This document shows positions 35,931 to 44,625 of a stretch of DNA of 64,000 nt, piece after piece. Made by a program: the position numbers and the translations under genes. Source of the DNA: Clostridium_AD frigoriphilum (GTDB lineage: Bacteria; Bacillota; Clostridia; Clostridiales; Clostridiaceae); contig NZ_JAZHFS010000005.1 of the NCBI RefSeq assembly GCF_036541405.1, positions 1-64,000 on the forward strand, in the 5' to 3' direction. Under the pieces are notes generated by a model, which searched no databases, was not told the DNA's origin, and saw nothing but the letters and a program-made list of their open reading frames with translations. The stretch's first letter is position 1. The number at the start of each line of letters is the position of its first letter.

Positions 35931-36760
35931 ACCATTCCTACCAAACCTGGTCCACTATGAACACCTGATACAGGACTTATATATCCTACAAATTCTGTGG
36001 AAATAGCATTTGGATGTTTGCCTATTTTCTCCATTACTTGTTTTGTCTCATCCATTGCATCACCATGCAACATATAAACCCTACATTTCTTCTCATCCAA
36101 AATTTTATTTGTAAGTTCTATAAGTTTATTAAGAGACTGTTTTCTACCTCGTACCTTTTCGACGGTACAATACTTACCATCCTCATCTAGTGAAATTATA
36201 GGTTTGATATTTAAAAGCTCAGCTATTGTTCCTGCAACTTTCCCTATTCTTCCACCCTTTTTTAAGTATTCTAGAGTACCTACTAAAAAGTATAGATGGA
36301 TTCTTTTTTTAATAGATGGAATAGCTTTAACTACTTCCTCAAAACTCTTACCTTCTTGTATAAGCTTTCCACACTCTGTAACTATTAATCCCTCACCAAG
36401 TGCTATGGATTGTGAATCACATACGTGAGTGATAATACTTGGGTGATTCTCACTTGTAAGTTTCATCGCATTATATATACCAGATAAACCAGTAGATAAA
36501 GTTATTGCTATCGCATGAGTGTAACCCTCTTCTTCTAATCTTAAAAATAATTCCTCCATATCCTTCATTGATGGCAATGAGGATGTAGGTACTTCTATCT
36601 TCATATTATCATAAACATCCTGTGGCGTTATATCCACATTATCCAAATACTCTCTATCAGAATAGATAATCCTAAAGGGCAATACATTAATGCTGTATTT
36701 CTCTATTAAGTCACTTCTCAAATCGCTTGTAGTGTCTGTTATAAGCGCTATCTTGTCCAA
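35912..36760 (-). CDS. DegV family fatty-acid-binding protein
   Basis: About 283 residues. The best start is TTG at 36760, with GGAGGGG 5 bases before it, giving MDKIALITDTTSDL; the open frame continues further upstream but without a ribosome site. Family features are present: ITDTTSDL, TSLPSMKD, the TLSTGLSGIYNA lipid-binding segment, YLKKGGRIGK and a C-terminal SPVSGVHSGPG. DegV/FakB proteins hold a fatty acid for the FakA kinase; no fakA is in this window. Confidence 0.9.
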   Translation of the reverse strand: MDKIALITDTTSDLRSDLIEKYSINVLPFRIIYSDREYLDNVDITPQDVYDNMKIEVPTSSLPSMKDMEELFLRLEEEGYTHAIAITLSTGLSGIYNAMKLTSENHPSIITHVCDSQSIALGEGLIVTECGKLIQEGKSFEEVVKAIPSIKKRIHLYFLVGTLEYLKKGGRIGKVAGTIAELLNIKPIISLDEDGKYCTVEKVRGRKQSLNKLIELTNKILDEKKCRVYMLHGDAMDETKQVMEKIGKHPNAISTEFVGYISPVSGVHSGPGLVGMVCIEEP

Positions 36761-36892
36761 ACTAACCCCTCCTACATTAAATATTATCATCATTATATCA
36801 CTATAATTTATGTGTATCAATACTGATACATATGTAATCATTTATATATTAGTTTGTCCAATAAACATAAATATATACAATCACTAAAATGT

Positions 36893-37010
36893 GGGGGACG
36901 GTTAACAACTAATGCTTGTCTTAAACCCTTAAATATGAGGGACAGTTAATAACTATCCCTTGTTTTAAATCCTTAACCGTGGGGACGGTTAACAACTAAT
37001 GCTTGTCTTA
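36893..37010 (+). repeat. REP-like repeats, three copies
   Basis: Copies at 36893-36914 and 36981-37000 read GGGGACGGTTAACAACTAAT followed by GCTTGTCTTA. Between them is a palindromic variant at 36939-36960 (GGGACAGTTAATAACTATCCC). The last copy runs into the stop codon of the glucosaminidase gene, which lies within the repeat's CTTGTCTTA tail. Confidence 0.85.
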
Positions 37011-38786
37011 CTTATAAACTGGAATATCAAATGTTAACTTAGCCTCAGGACATAAGTCAAAATATTGTTTAATAATTTTTGTTTGACTATTTGCCCAACT
37101 AACATCTGTTGCATATTGATGATTAACATCTAAATTATTCCATCTCATTTTATAAATCGTATTTTGGCCTTTGCTTATATATTTTCCTGAAATAAATGCT
37201 GCTCCTCCATATATCGCAGAGTCTATATCTGTCCAGGCATTTTTGTATGCTGTGCTTGTCCCCGCTGCATTCGCATCACTATCAATTGCACCAATTCCAA
37301 ACAAATTATATACAGGCATACCATAAGTATACTCGCCAGTAACTTTTTTTGTACCACCATTTGCCAAAAGTGAAGTACCATGTCCTGTTTCTAGTATTGA
37401 ATGACCTGCTAAGTATAGGGGATTTACATCAGATTTTTGTGCTGCATCAATAAATACTTGACCTTTTCCACTTAATGCATTATTCTCTCCAAACATTGTG
37501 TTTAATGTATCAGCACTTACACAATCAGAATAATTAAGTTCTACAAATTGATAAACTTTAACTGGATCATTTCCTAAATTTATTGGGTTTATATTGCTTG
37601 TAAGTTGACTTTTAATGCTATTATAATTCGTTGGAGAATTTACCCATGTATTGTTACCTTCTAATGTATACCCAAGTTTTCCACCTTTTATTGCCGCATA
37701 AAGCCACTTGCCACCAATACTAGCTGCTGGAGTATTTCCCATTTCTTCGTTAATAAAATCATCTAATGAAACATCATATGGTGTTAATTTAAATGTATTA
37801 TTTCCCTTTGATACTATTTCATCTAATATATTAATGTTAGATATTCTCTCACTAAATTCTGCTTGTTTTGCAGCATTTTTAACTGCTTGTATAAGTCCAT
37901 TTGCTTTAGTAACATCGACATTCATTTTTGATTTCTCAGCAATGCTTACTGCTGCTTCTTCCGCAACTTCTGCTATTTTTTCATCTGCGTTTGCTTGAAG
38001 ATCAGCTATTTTACCTTCTGCTGCTACTAGTGTACTAAGTTTTGTAACTAAAAGCTTTTGTGCACTAGTTATTGATGCATAAGCATTTCTAACTGCTACT
38101 ACGCCTGTTTTATTTGCTAATGTTAAAGCACTTAATGCTGGCAATGCTATTATTTTAGTATCTACTGCTTTAGCAGAAGCTATATCAGCTGCATTAGGTT
38201 TTACACCAACTACAACATTAACTTTTATTGATGGTTTTGTTCCAGTTACGCCACTTGGAAGTGCATAAGCACCAGTAAATATGTATGTTGCTGTTTTAGT
38301 CCCATCATAAGTAGAGCTTGTCCAAGTAACGCTTACGTCTTTAGTTGTATTATCACTTAATTTAAGTGTTACTGTTGTTGGTAGTCCAACATTTGCAGCT
38401 GTTCCCCCGTATATTACATTTTTATCAGCAATAGAACTAACAGATTGAACTGTTATTATATCCACATGGTCTTTATCTCCAACATCAAAATTAGATGTCC
38501 CATCATCATTTTTATAAGTTACAGCTGGTATAATATTTGCATTAATTATTGATTCTGAAATATTACTTTTCCAATTTCCCTCAAAATCTTTAATATAAAC
38601 CTCTCCGCCAGCTATTATTGCACTAGCAATCTCATTAGCATTTGCCTGATCATTAGCATACTTTAAGTCAAAAGCTTTGTTACCTATAACAACACTACCA
38701 CTTCCCATTGCTGCAAATGTCGTAATGGATGTTGAACCTGCTATCATTAAAGCAGCAATAATTGAACTCGTAATTCTCTTATTCAT
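37008..38786 (-). CDS. Surface glucosaminidase with S-layer-type N-terminal module
   Basis: A 592-residue exported protein. Signal peptide about 1-26 (MNKRITSSIIAALMIAGSTS). Residues about 27-100 form the module shared with the S-layer-like protein (GSVVIGNKAFDLKYAND ... GGEVYIKDFEGNW ... IPAVTYKN). A Big_4-like Ig domain (about 113-195) and a helical spacer rich in Ala/Lys/Glu follow. The C-terminal about 200 residues resemble a glucosaminidase (LytD/AcmA-type) domain: PLYLAGHSILETGHGTS with the catalytic Glu, and VYNLFGIGA. It should cut peptidoglycan glycan strands. The pairing of module and hydrolase suggests the module helps place proteins in the wall. An ECF-like promoter motif lies 128 bases upstream. 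Confidence 0.82.
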   Translation of the reverse strand: MNKRITSSIIAALMIAGSTSITTFAAMGSGSVVIGNKAFDLKYANDQANANEIASAIIAGGEVYIKDFEGNWKSNISESIINANIIPAVTYKNDDGTSNFDVGDKDHVDIITVQSVSSIADKNVIYGGTAANVGLPTTVTLKLSDNTTKDVSVTWTSSTYDGTKTATYIFTGAYALPSGVTGTKPSIKVNVVVGVKPNAADIASAKAVDTKIIALPALSALTLANKTGVVAVRNAYASITSAQKLLVTKLSTLVAAEGKIADLQANADEKIAEVAEEAAVSIAEKSKMNVDVTKANGLIQAVKNAAKQAEFSERISNINILDEIVSKGNNTFKLTPYDVSLDDFINEEMGNTPAASIGGKWLYAAIKGGKLGYTLEGNNTWVNSPTNYNSIKSQLTSNINPINLGNDPVKVYQFVELNYSDCVSADTLNTMFGENNALSGKGQVFIDAAQKSDVNPLYLAGHSILETGHGTSLLANGGTKKVTGEYTYGMPVYNLFGIGAIDSDANAAGTSTAYKNAWTDIDSAIYGGAAFISGKYISKGQNTIYKMRWNNLDVNHQYATDVSWANSQTKIIKQYFDLCPEAKLTFDIPVYK

Positions 38787-38913
38787 TAATATATACCCCC
38801 ATCTTCTATGCTCTAATTTTGTTATTCTTTACTTAATACCCCAATAAAACATTAATATTAAAATCTTCTTCATAAGTTAAAAAATTATAAACTTTTTCAA
38901 TTGTTTACACTCA

Positions 38914-38943
38914 TATAACGCTTGCAATTGTAATTTAGTTGCA
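38914..38943 (-). promoter_or_regulatory. ECF-sigma-like promoter motif, copy D
   Basis: Minus strand TGCAACTAAA ... CGTTATATGAGTG, with exactly 17 bases between TGCAAC and CGTTATA. This is the same layout as the three copies at 26 kb although 12 kb away. Confidence 0.6.
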
Positions 38944-39102
38944 TTTTTATATTGTTTTATATAAAATTTGTAAAAAAATACAAGATATTTATTCGCATGC
39001 TCTAATAAACCATTATTCTTATTATCGAGATTATTTAAGACAACTTAACATATAATTTTGCTCATTTGTCACCCTATTTTCATGAAAAAAGCATATAAAA
39101 AA

Positions 39103-39150
39103 ATACGTATAGATCAAATACTTTTTTAAGAGTATCTAATCTATACGTAT
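39103..39150 (-). terminator. Terminator after cbiJ
   Basis: ATACGTATAGAT at both ends of a long imperfect hairpin, with a seven-T tail on the minus strand. It marks the end of the cbi operon. Confidence 0.8.
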
Positions 39151-39192
39151 AAGTTTATGTTAATCATTTTTTGCTCATAAAGAAACCAAATT

Positions 39193-39975
39193 TTATTCAG
39201 TTACTTCCATTAAACCAGAAACATATTTTACAACTTCTATCTCACTATAAAATACTTTTGAATACTCCATAGGTTTTCTTCCAATTATAAATGCCATTAT
39301 ATTATTATCTATAGCAGCTTTTATTTTATCGTAGGTCCCACCTTGAACTCCGCTATCCTTCATAAGTATGGCTTTGGCCCTATATTCATTAATAAAGCCG
39401 CAATTCAGTTCATATCCCACTGGTCCCTTCATTGCCACTATATCCTCAACCCCAACACCTAAGTCTAACATCTCTACTAATACTTTAATTGATGGCAACA
39501 CCCTATGTATCACCCTATTCTTTAAATTAAAATCTAGAATTTTACCTATATTTCTGCTACCTGTGGTATTAAGGATAGTTCCATCTATCGTTTTAAGATG
39601 CTCATATAGACTCTCATAATCTTCCACCATAACAACATTTTTATTATCCTTAAACTTCTTAAGAAGCGGTGGTCTCTCATATCTAACATATTGTACTCCA
39701 TAGACTCTACAAGCTTCAATTGCATTTTCTGTAATTTCTAGCGCATATGGATGAGATGCATCAATTAGAATTTTTATATCATTCTCTTTTATAACTTCCA
39801 TAAGCCCAACTAAATCTAATGGTTTTTCATTAAAAACTTTATATTTATAATCCTTCAAAAGCTCTGCACCATATGCTGTAGCTGTTGATATGAAAATATT
39901 CTCTGTAAATTTATTTAACCCTGAGAGAATATTTTTCCCCTCTGAAGTACCTACAATTAAACCTATCATCATCAT
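39193..39975 (-). CDS. cbiJ: Cobalt-precorrin-6A reductase CbiJ
   Basis: A 260-residue NAD(P)H-dependent reductase of the CobK/CbiJ family. The family signature is clear: LIVGTSEGKNILSGL at the N-terminus, LIDASHPYALEITENA, YVRYERPPL and LKDSGVQGG-like MKDSGVQGGTYDK near the C-terminus. It reduces cobalt-precorrin-6A in corrin ring synthesis. Three consecutive ATGs follow AGGAG, so the exact start is uncertain by two codons. It is last in the cbi operon, separated from cbiH by a 230-base gap filled with REP-like repeats. Confidence 0.93.
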   Translation of the reverse strand: MMMIGLIVGTSEGKNILSGLNKFTENIFISTATAYGAELLKDYKYKVFNEKPLDLVGLMEVIKENDIKILIDASHPYALEITENAIEACRVYGVQYVRYERPPLLKKFKDNKNVVMVEDYESLYEHLKTIDGTILNTTGSRNIGKILDFNLKNRVIHRVLPSIKVLVEMLDLGVGVEDIVAMKGPVGYELNCGFINEYRAKAILMKDSGVQGGTYDKIKAAIDNNIMAFIIGRKPMEYSKVFYSEIEVVKYVSGLMEVTE

Positions 39976-40024
39976 TCACTCCTGTCACCCTTAATAGTGT
40001 TCGTGGGAAAACAAGGAAAAATAG

Positions 40025-40178
40025 TGGGGACGGTTAACAACTAAGTAGTGTTTATGATGCCTAAAATCACGGATAAAGCGGTGGTTAAAAGCGAAAAAAG
40101 CAGACAAAAGCGGGGACAGTTAATAACTTTCCCCTATTTATTGTTATGCTAAAAACTTATTAGTTGTTAACCGTCCCT
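40025..40178. repeat. REP-like repeats between cbiH and cbiJ, inverted pair
   Basis: A forward copy at 40025-40043 and a reverse copy at 40159-40178 face each other, with a palindromic variant (GGGACAGTTAATAACTTTCCC) at 40113-40134. The layout is REPIN-like and could fold into a long hairpin in the cbi transcript. Confidence 0.8.
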
Positions 40179-40208
40179 CTAATACATCCCTCACCTTCCT
40201 CTGTTATT

Positions 40209-40925
40209 CTAAACGTTATATCCTCTTGGTGTTATAAATTTACCATCTTTTACATAACTTTGACTGTTACCAATTATAACAATTGATAACATATCAGCTA
40301 TGTTATCGTCAAAAGTATCTAGTGTTGAGATACTTACTACTTGTCCATCTCGAAGTGCATTTTTAACTACAGCTATTGGAGTAGTTCCGTCTCTGTGCAT
40401 TTTTATTATATTTATACACTCTCTTAAATAATGAGGTCTCCCTTTGCTTTTAGGATTGTACAACGATATAACAAAATCACCTTCTGCGGCTAGATTTACT
40501 CTATTTTGAATTAATTCGTAGGGGGTCATTAAGTCACTTAAACTAATATTACAGTTATCATGCATTAATGGTGCACCAAGTACCGACGCTGCTGCAGATG
40601 AGGCCGTAACCCCTGGAATAACCTCAACTTCTTCATCCACTCTTAGCTGAAGAATTAATCCTGCCATTCCATAAATTCCAGAATCACCAGTACTTACTAC
40701 GCTGACTATCTTATCATGGCTAAGTTCTAACGCTTTTTTGCATCTCTCTTCCTCACCCTTCATGCCTGTTGAGAATATTTCTTTGCCAGCGAGTAGAGGT
40801 TTTATCATATCTATATATTTGTTATAACCTACAATTATATCGCTTTCTTTTATGGCGTCCATTGCTCTTATTGTCATATGTGGAAGTCCACCCGGGCCTA
40901 TTCCAATTACATATAATTTTCCCAA
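40209..40925 (-). CDS. cbiH: Cobalt-precorrin-3B C17-methyltransferase CbiH
   Basis: A 238-residue SAM-dependent methyltransferase of the corrin tetrapyrrole family. It shows the N-terminal VIGIGPGGLPHMTIRA loop, the VVSTGDSGIYGMAG motif and the GVTASSAAASVLGAPLMHD segment diagnostic of CobJ/CbiH. It methylates C17 and contracts the ring. It follows cbiF by 20 bases in the operon. Clostridial CbiH is sometimes fused to other domains; here it is stand-alone. Confidence 0.93.
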   Translation of the reverse strand: MGKLYVIGIGPGGLPHMTIRAMDAIKESDIIVGYNKYIDMIKPLLAGKEIFSTGMKGEEERCKKALELSHDKIVSVVSTGDSGIYGMAGLILQLRVDEEVEVIPGVTASSAAASVLGAPLMHDNCNISLSDLMTPYELIQNRVNLAAEGDFVISLYNPKSKGRPHYLRECINIIKMHRDGTTPIAVVKNALRDGQVVSISTLDTFDDNIADMLSIVIIGNSQSYVKDGKFITPRGYNV

Positions 40926-40945
40926 TTTATCTTCTCCTTCACTCC

Positions 40946-41698
40946 CTATTTTTTTCCTTCACGGAACATATGTGTAAATGTCTTATCGTATAATAGGCTC
41001 TTCTCATATTCACAATCTATGAAATCACCTACAAGAATTTGAGCACATTTTGTTATTTTAGCTTCTTTTACTTTATCTGCTATATCATCCAAAGTTCCAA
41101 TAATAGCTCTTTCATCTGCCCATGTAGCTCTCTCAATAACAGCTATTGGAACATTTCTTCCATAACCTGCCTTAAGTTTTGCGACAACTTTATCTATCAT
41201 ACTTATAGATAAGAAAATGGCCATTGACGCCCCAACAGAAGCAAGCTTTTCTAAATCCTCAGTTTCTGGCACTGGAGTTCTGCCCTCAACCCTTGTAAGA
41301 ATAAGGGTTTGAGTTACACTTGGTAGCGTAAATTCTTTTTTGATAACAGATGCTGCTGCTGAGAAGGAGCTTACCCCTGGCACAATAGAATAATCTATAT
41401 TTAATTTATCTAACTCATCCATCTGCTCTTTTATTGCTCCATATATAGCTGGGTCCCCGGTATGAAGTCTTACTATGCTTTTATTCTCTCTATCTGCTTT
41501 TTTCATAACATCGATAACATCCTCGAGAGTCATGGAAGCTGAATTGTGAACTACTACATCTTTTTTGCAAAATGTGATATGCTCTGCACTTACAAGCGAT
41601 CCCGCATAAATAACTACATCTGCAGTCGATAATATATTTCTTCCCTTAACTGTAATTAAATCCACATCACCTGGGCCTGCACCAATAAAATAAACCAT
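40946..41698 (-). CDS. cbiF: Cobalt-precorrin-4 C11-methyltransferase CbiF
   Basis: About 250 residues; the ATG at 41698 (MVYFIGAGPGDVDLITVKG) has GGAGAGG 8 bases upstream. CobM/CbiF signatures are VVIYAGSLVSAEHI, RLHTGDPAIYGAIKEQ, PGVSSFSAAAS and the TLILTRVEGRTPVPE segment typical of this methyltransferase. It methylates C11 of cobalt-precorrin-4. The operon position is between cbiL and cbiH. Confidence 0.95.
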   Translation of the reverse strand: MVYFIGAGPGDVDLITVKGRNILSTADVVIYAGSLVSAEHITFCKKDVVVHNSASMTLEDVIDVMKKADRENKSIVRLHTGDPAIYGAIKEQMDELDKLNIDYSIVPGVSSFSAAASVIKKEFTLPSVTQTLILTRVEGRTPVPETEDLEKLASVGASMAIFLSISMIDKVVAKLKAGYGRNVPIAVIERATWADERAIIGTLDDIADKVKEAKITKCAQILVGDFIDCEYEKSLLYDKTFTHMFREGKK

Positions 41699-41721
41699 TA
41701 AATTCACCTCTCCTTTTAGAA

Positions 41722-41850
41722 TAATTATTAACTGTCCCTACCTTTTGCTCTGATTAATTATTACCTGTCCCCGCCTATTGTTTTGAGGATTAGTTCTTAA
41801 CTGTCCCCGCCTTTACTCTTTCTTAAAGATTAGTTGTTAACTGTCCCTAC
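41722..41850 (-). repeat. REP-like array between cbiL and cbiF, four degenerate copies
   Basis: Reverse-orientation copies at about 41724, 41754, 41789 and 41829, about 30-40 bases apart. The cores vary (ATTATTAAC, ATTATTACC, AGTTCTTAAC, AGTTGTTAAC) but all end TGTCCC, so this array looks older than the others. Confidence 0.75.
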
Positions 41851-41852
41851 CT

Positions 41853-42518
41853 TTATTCTTTCTTCGCAATTATTAAACTCATATATTCTTTATTTTTTAA
41901 TATATCTTCGCGACATCGAAGGACTTCTTGTCCCTCTCTACCAGCTCTTTTAACATATACATATTTATAACCCTTTGCTTCTAGGCAATCTAAAACTTCT
42001 TCTTCGATTTTATAAACCTTCATAATTACTAGAAATTTTTCATCCTTTATAGTATCAAGCCTTGATGCTGGAAGTATTAAAAGCGGTTCGTTCCCAATTA
42101 CTAAATATTCATTAGCAATGCTTGCGCAAGCACAAAATGAGGTTATACCTGGAATTGTCTCAACTTCGTATCCACTTTCCTTAATATAATTTAAAAGATA
42201 TATATATGTGCTATATACAAATGGATCTCCTATAGTTAAGAAAGCTACATCTTTTCCAGCTTTTAATTTCTCTTCAATAGACTTAAAAGCTTCATAAATC
42301 TTCGCTTCCTGCTCTGCTCCACCCATAGGAAAATGTTTAACTAACACTTCTGAGTCCTTGTTAATATACTCCTCTGCTATTTCATGGGCTATGCTTTTCC
42401 CACCATTCATAGCACTCGGAACTACTATAACATCACATTTCCCAATAGTTTTTATTGCCTTTATCGTAAGCAGTTCCTTATCTCCAGGTCCTACCCCTAC
42501 CCCATATAATTTTGCCAT
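41853..42518 (-). CDS. cbiL: Cobalt-precorrin-2 C20-methyltransferase CbiL
   Basis: About 221 residues; start at the ATG 42518 (MAKLYGVGVGPGDKELLTIK) with GGAGGG 6 bases upstream. CobI/CbiL features: VVPSAMNGGKSIAHEIAEEY, HFPMGGAEQE, FLTIGDPFVYSTYIYLL and PGITSFCACASIAN. It is the first methyltransferase after cobalt insertion and methylates C20. It follows cbiE in the operon. Confidence 0.94.
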   Translation of the reverse strand: MAKLYGVGVGPGDKELLTIKAIKTIGKCDVIVVPSAMNGGKSIAHEIAEEYINKDSEVLVKHFPMGGAEQEAKIYEAFKSIEEKLKAGKDVAFLTIGDPFVYSTYIYLLNYIKESGYEVETIPGITSFCACASIANEYLVIGNEPLLILPASRLDTIKDEKFLVIMKVYKIEEEVLDCLEAKGYKYVYVKRAGREGQEVLRCREDILKNKEYMSLIIAKKE

Positions 42519-42623
42519 TATAAGCCCTCCATCTCCAGTAAAATAGTCTCTAGCCATACCTTTTTAATCGTCACTAACAAATTAATTATAAGTCAGTGCT
42601 TTAATATATTATCATGTAGCTAA

Positions 42624-43229
42624 TTAATTTATATTTTCTATGACAACCACACTAAGATCATCAAAAATTTTATCCTTAATTTCTTCAACTGTACCTTTTA
42701 TTATTTTTTCATCCGCATAAGATAATTCTAGGCCAACATAAATCGTAGCTTTAATATTATTATCAAAAAGTTTTCTACATAAAGCTTGTGGTGAATTACT
42801 TTTATCAGTAAGCCACACAGATATCTCATGACTTTTCACAATCTCTATAAAATCTTCTTGCCTACCATGCATACTGCCTAGATGAGCATTTTGCCATGGT
42901 TTTTTGAGCTTACACATTAAATATTGAAAAGAACTTATACCTGGAACTATCTCTGTTTCACCTTTAAAGTTATTATTTATATAGTTTACTATACCATAAA
43001 AGCACGGATCACCCGATGCTATTATTGCGATATCTTTATCAATATTTTTTGTTATATAATCCATAATATTCTTTAATGTTTTAACTATTATCTTTTGAAC
43101 CTTAGTTTTAGGTATACTCGCTACAGCTCTTTCAAACCCTAAGATTACATCAACCTTTTCCATAGTCTCTATTGCCAAAGGAATAATATATTTTGGGTTT
43201 CCAGGCCCAATACCCACTATATAAACCAT
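42624..43229 (-). CDS. cbiE: Cobalt-precorrin-7 C5-methyltransferase CbiE
   Basis: A 201-residue methyltransferase with the CbiE pattern: YIVGIGPGNPKYIIPLA, VDVILGFERAV, IIASGDPCFYGIV and VPGISSFQYLMCKL, then WQNAHLGSMHGR. It methylates C5. The C15 methylation and decarboxylation need CbiT, which in many bacteria is fused or adjacent. Here the gene ends without a CbiT domain and the next gene is cbiL. Confidence 0.92.
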   Translation of the reverse strand: MVYIVGIGPGNPKYIIPLAIETMEKVDVILGFERAVASIPKTKVQKIIVKTLKNIMDYITKNIDKDIAIIASGDPCFYGIVNYINNNFKGETEIVPGISSFQYLMCKLKKPWQNAHLGSMHGRQEDFIEIVKSHEISVWLTDKSNSPQALCRKLFDNNIKATIYVGLELSYADEKIIKGTVEEIKDKIFDDLSVVVIENIN

Positions 43230-43261
43230 ATTTTTTGCAACCTTTCACTATTTATTCATGC

Positions 43262-43512
43262 ATTAGTTGTTAACTGTCCCTGCTTATTTGATTGATTACT
43301 CATTTGATTCCTTATTCGCTAGGACAAGCATTATGCTCATTAGTTGTTAACCGTCCCTACTTATTTGATTGATTACTCATTTGATTCCTTATTTGCTAGG
43401 ACAAGCATTATGTTTATTAGTTGTTAACTGTCCCTACTTATTTGATTGATTACTCATTTGATTCCTTATTTGCTAGGACAAGCATTATGCTCATTAATTG
43501 TTAACTGTCCCT
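43262..43512 (-). repeat. REP-like tandem array between cbiD and cbiE, four copies, period 77
   Basis: Reverse-orientation cores at 43262, 43339, 43416 and 43493. The whole 77-base unit (core plus TACTTATTTGATTGATTAC and a GGACAAGCATTATG tail) is repeated with few differences. Confidence 0.88.
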
Positions 43513-44602
43513 ACTTATTTTCCCTAGTGTCACACAAAATCCCTTTATTCATAGAAAACATAATAACTTCTGCTGGAATAGTTTCGTAAGTATACTGAAA
43601 TAATCTTTTCTTTACTTTATTTGCAATGTTAATATATATTTCATTATAATCATCCTCTAATAACTTTATTGCACCCTCAGTAGTTTTTTCCTTATATACC
43701 TTAGCTACAATATCAGTAGGAGCGCCTATTAAAGCTAGTTCTAGTGCTATTACTTCTAACCTCACATCACATACCCTACTATGAGTTTGAAAACATCCCG
43801 CTGCTATTTTGCATGCTTTTCCGATGTGTCCTATAAGCAAAATGTTTTCTATATGTTTTTCCATGCAACTATTTAAAGCAAATCCTATATAGTTTGAAAC
43901 CATTACTATATTATCTGATTTAAGCCCTATCTTTGTTGCCATATCTTCTCCCATGTTACCAAAAACCAAAGTGAGATTTTTATGCCCTTGCGCTATTTTT
44001 TGAGATATTTCTATATTAATAGATTCTGTAAGTGCTTCCTGTGACATTGGTGTTACAATGCCTGTTGTTCCTAGTATCGATATGCCACCTTCAATTCCAA
44101 GCCTTGGATTAAATGTTTTCTTGGCTACCTCTTCCCCCTTGGGTACGAATACAGTTATTGTAATCCCAGTGTCTTTTGGCAACACTTTCCTTACTTCCTT
44201 TTCTATCATTTTTCTAGGAACTGGGTTAATCGCCCATTCACCCCTAGGTACATATAATCCTTCTCCCCTAACTATCCCAACGCCTTTTCCACCTTTTAAG
44301 GTATATCCTGAATCTGATTTTTCAGCCCTTGACCAGATTTCCATGCCGTGAGTTGCATCAGGATCATCTCCACCATCTTTTATAATGCAACACTCAACAA
44401 AGTTTTCCCCTTTTACTACCTTATATATAGGAAGCAATAATTCTATACCCTTTGGGGTGTCTATCTTTATCTCATCTATATCAGTATCATAAAACAATAT
44501 TTGCGTAGCTGCTTTTGCGGCCGCAGCAGCGCAAGATCCAGTTGTATATCCACACCTAAGTTTTTTACCATTAAAATTAACATATAAATCAAGCATTATC
44601 AT
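43511..44602 (-). CDS. cbiD: Cobalt-precorrin-5B C1-methyltransferase CbiD
   Basis: A 363-residue enzyme of the CbiD family: the N-terminal LRCGYTTGSCAAAAAKAAT stretch is diagnostic, followed by CIIKDGGDDPDATHGMEI, GGKGVGIVRGEGLYVPRGE and a GTTGIVTPMSQEAL loop. It methylates C1. It lacks the usual tetrapyrrole methyltransferase fold. The first ATG is 3 bases from AGGGGG; a second ATG two codons later has better spacing. The gene follows the small L7/L12-like gene by 23 bases. Confidence 0.95.
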   Translation of the reverse strand: MIMLDLYVNFNGKKLRCGYTTGSCAAAAAKAATQILFYDTDIDEIKIDTPKGIELLLPIYKVVKGENFVECCIIKDGGDDPDATHGMEIWSRAEKSDSGYTLKGGKGVGIVRGEGLYVPRGEWAINPVPRKMIEKEVRKVLPKDTGITITVFVPKGEEVAKKTFNPRLGIEGGISILGTTGIVTPMSQEALTESINIEISQKIAQGHKNLTLVFGNMGEDMATKIGLKSDNIVMVSNYIGFALNSCMEKHIENILLIGHIGKACKIAAGCFQTHSRVCDVRLEVIALELALIGAPTDIVAKVYKEKTTEGAIKLLEDDYNEIYINIANKVKKRLFQYTYETIPAEVIMFSMNKGILCDTRENK

Positions 44603-44625
44603 GTACCCCCTGCTAAGGTTGTCCT

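Larger units (their letters stand above)
38787..39192. other. Intergenic region upstream of the glucosaminidase gene
   Basis: It contains the ECF-like motif (38914-38943) and the terminator of cbiJ (39103-39150). No gene is seen. Confidence 0.5.
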
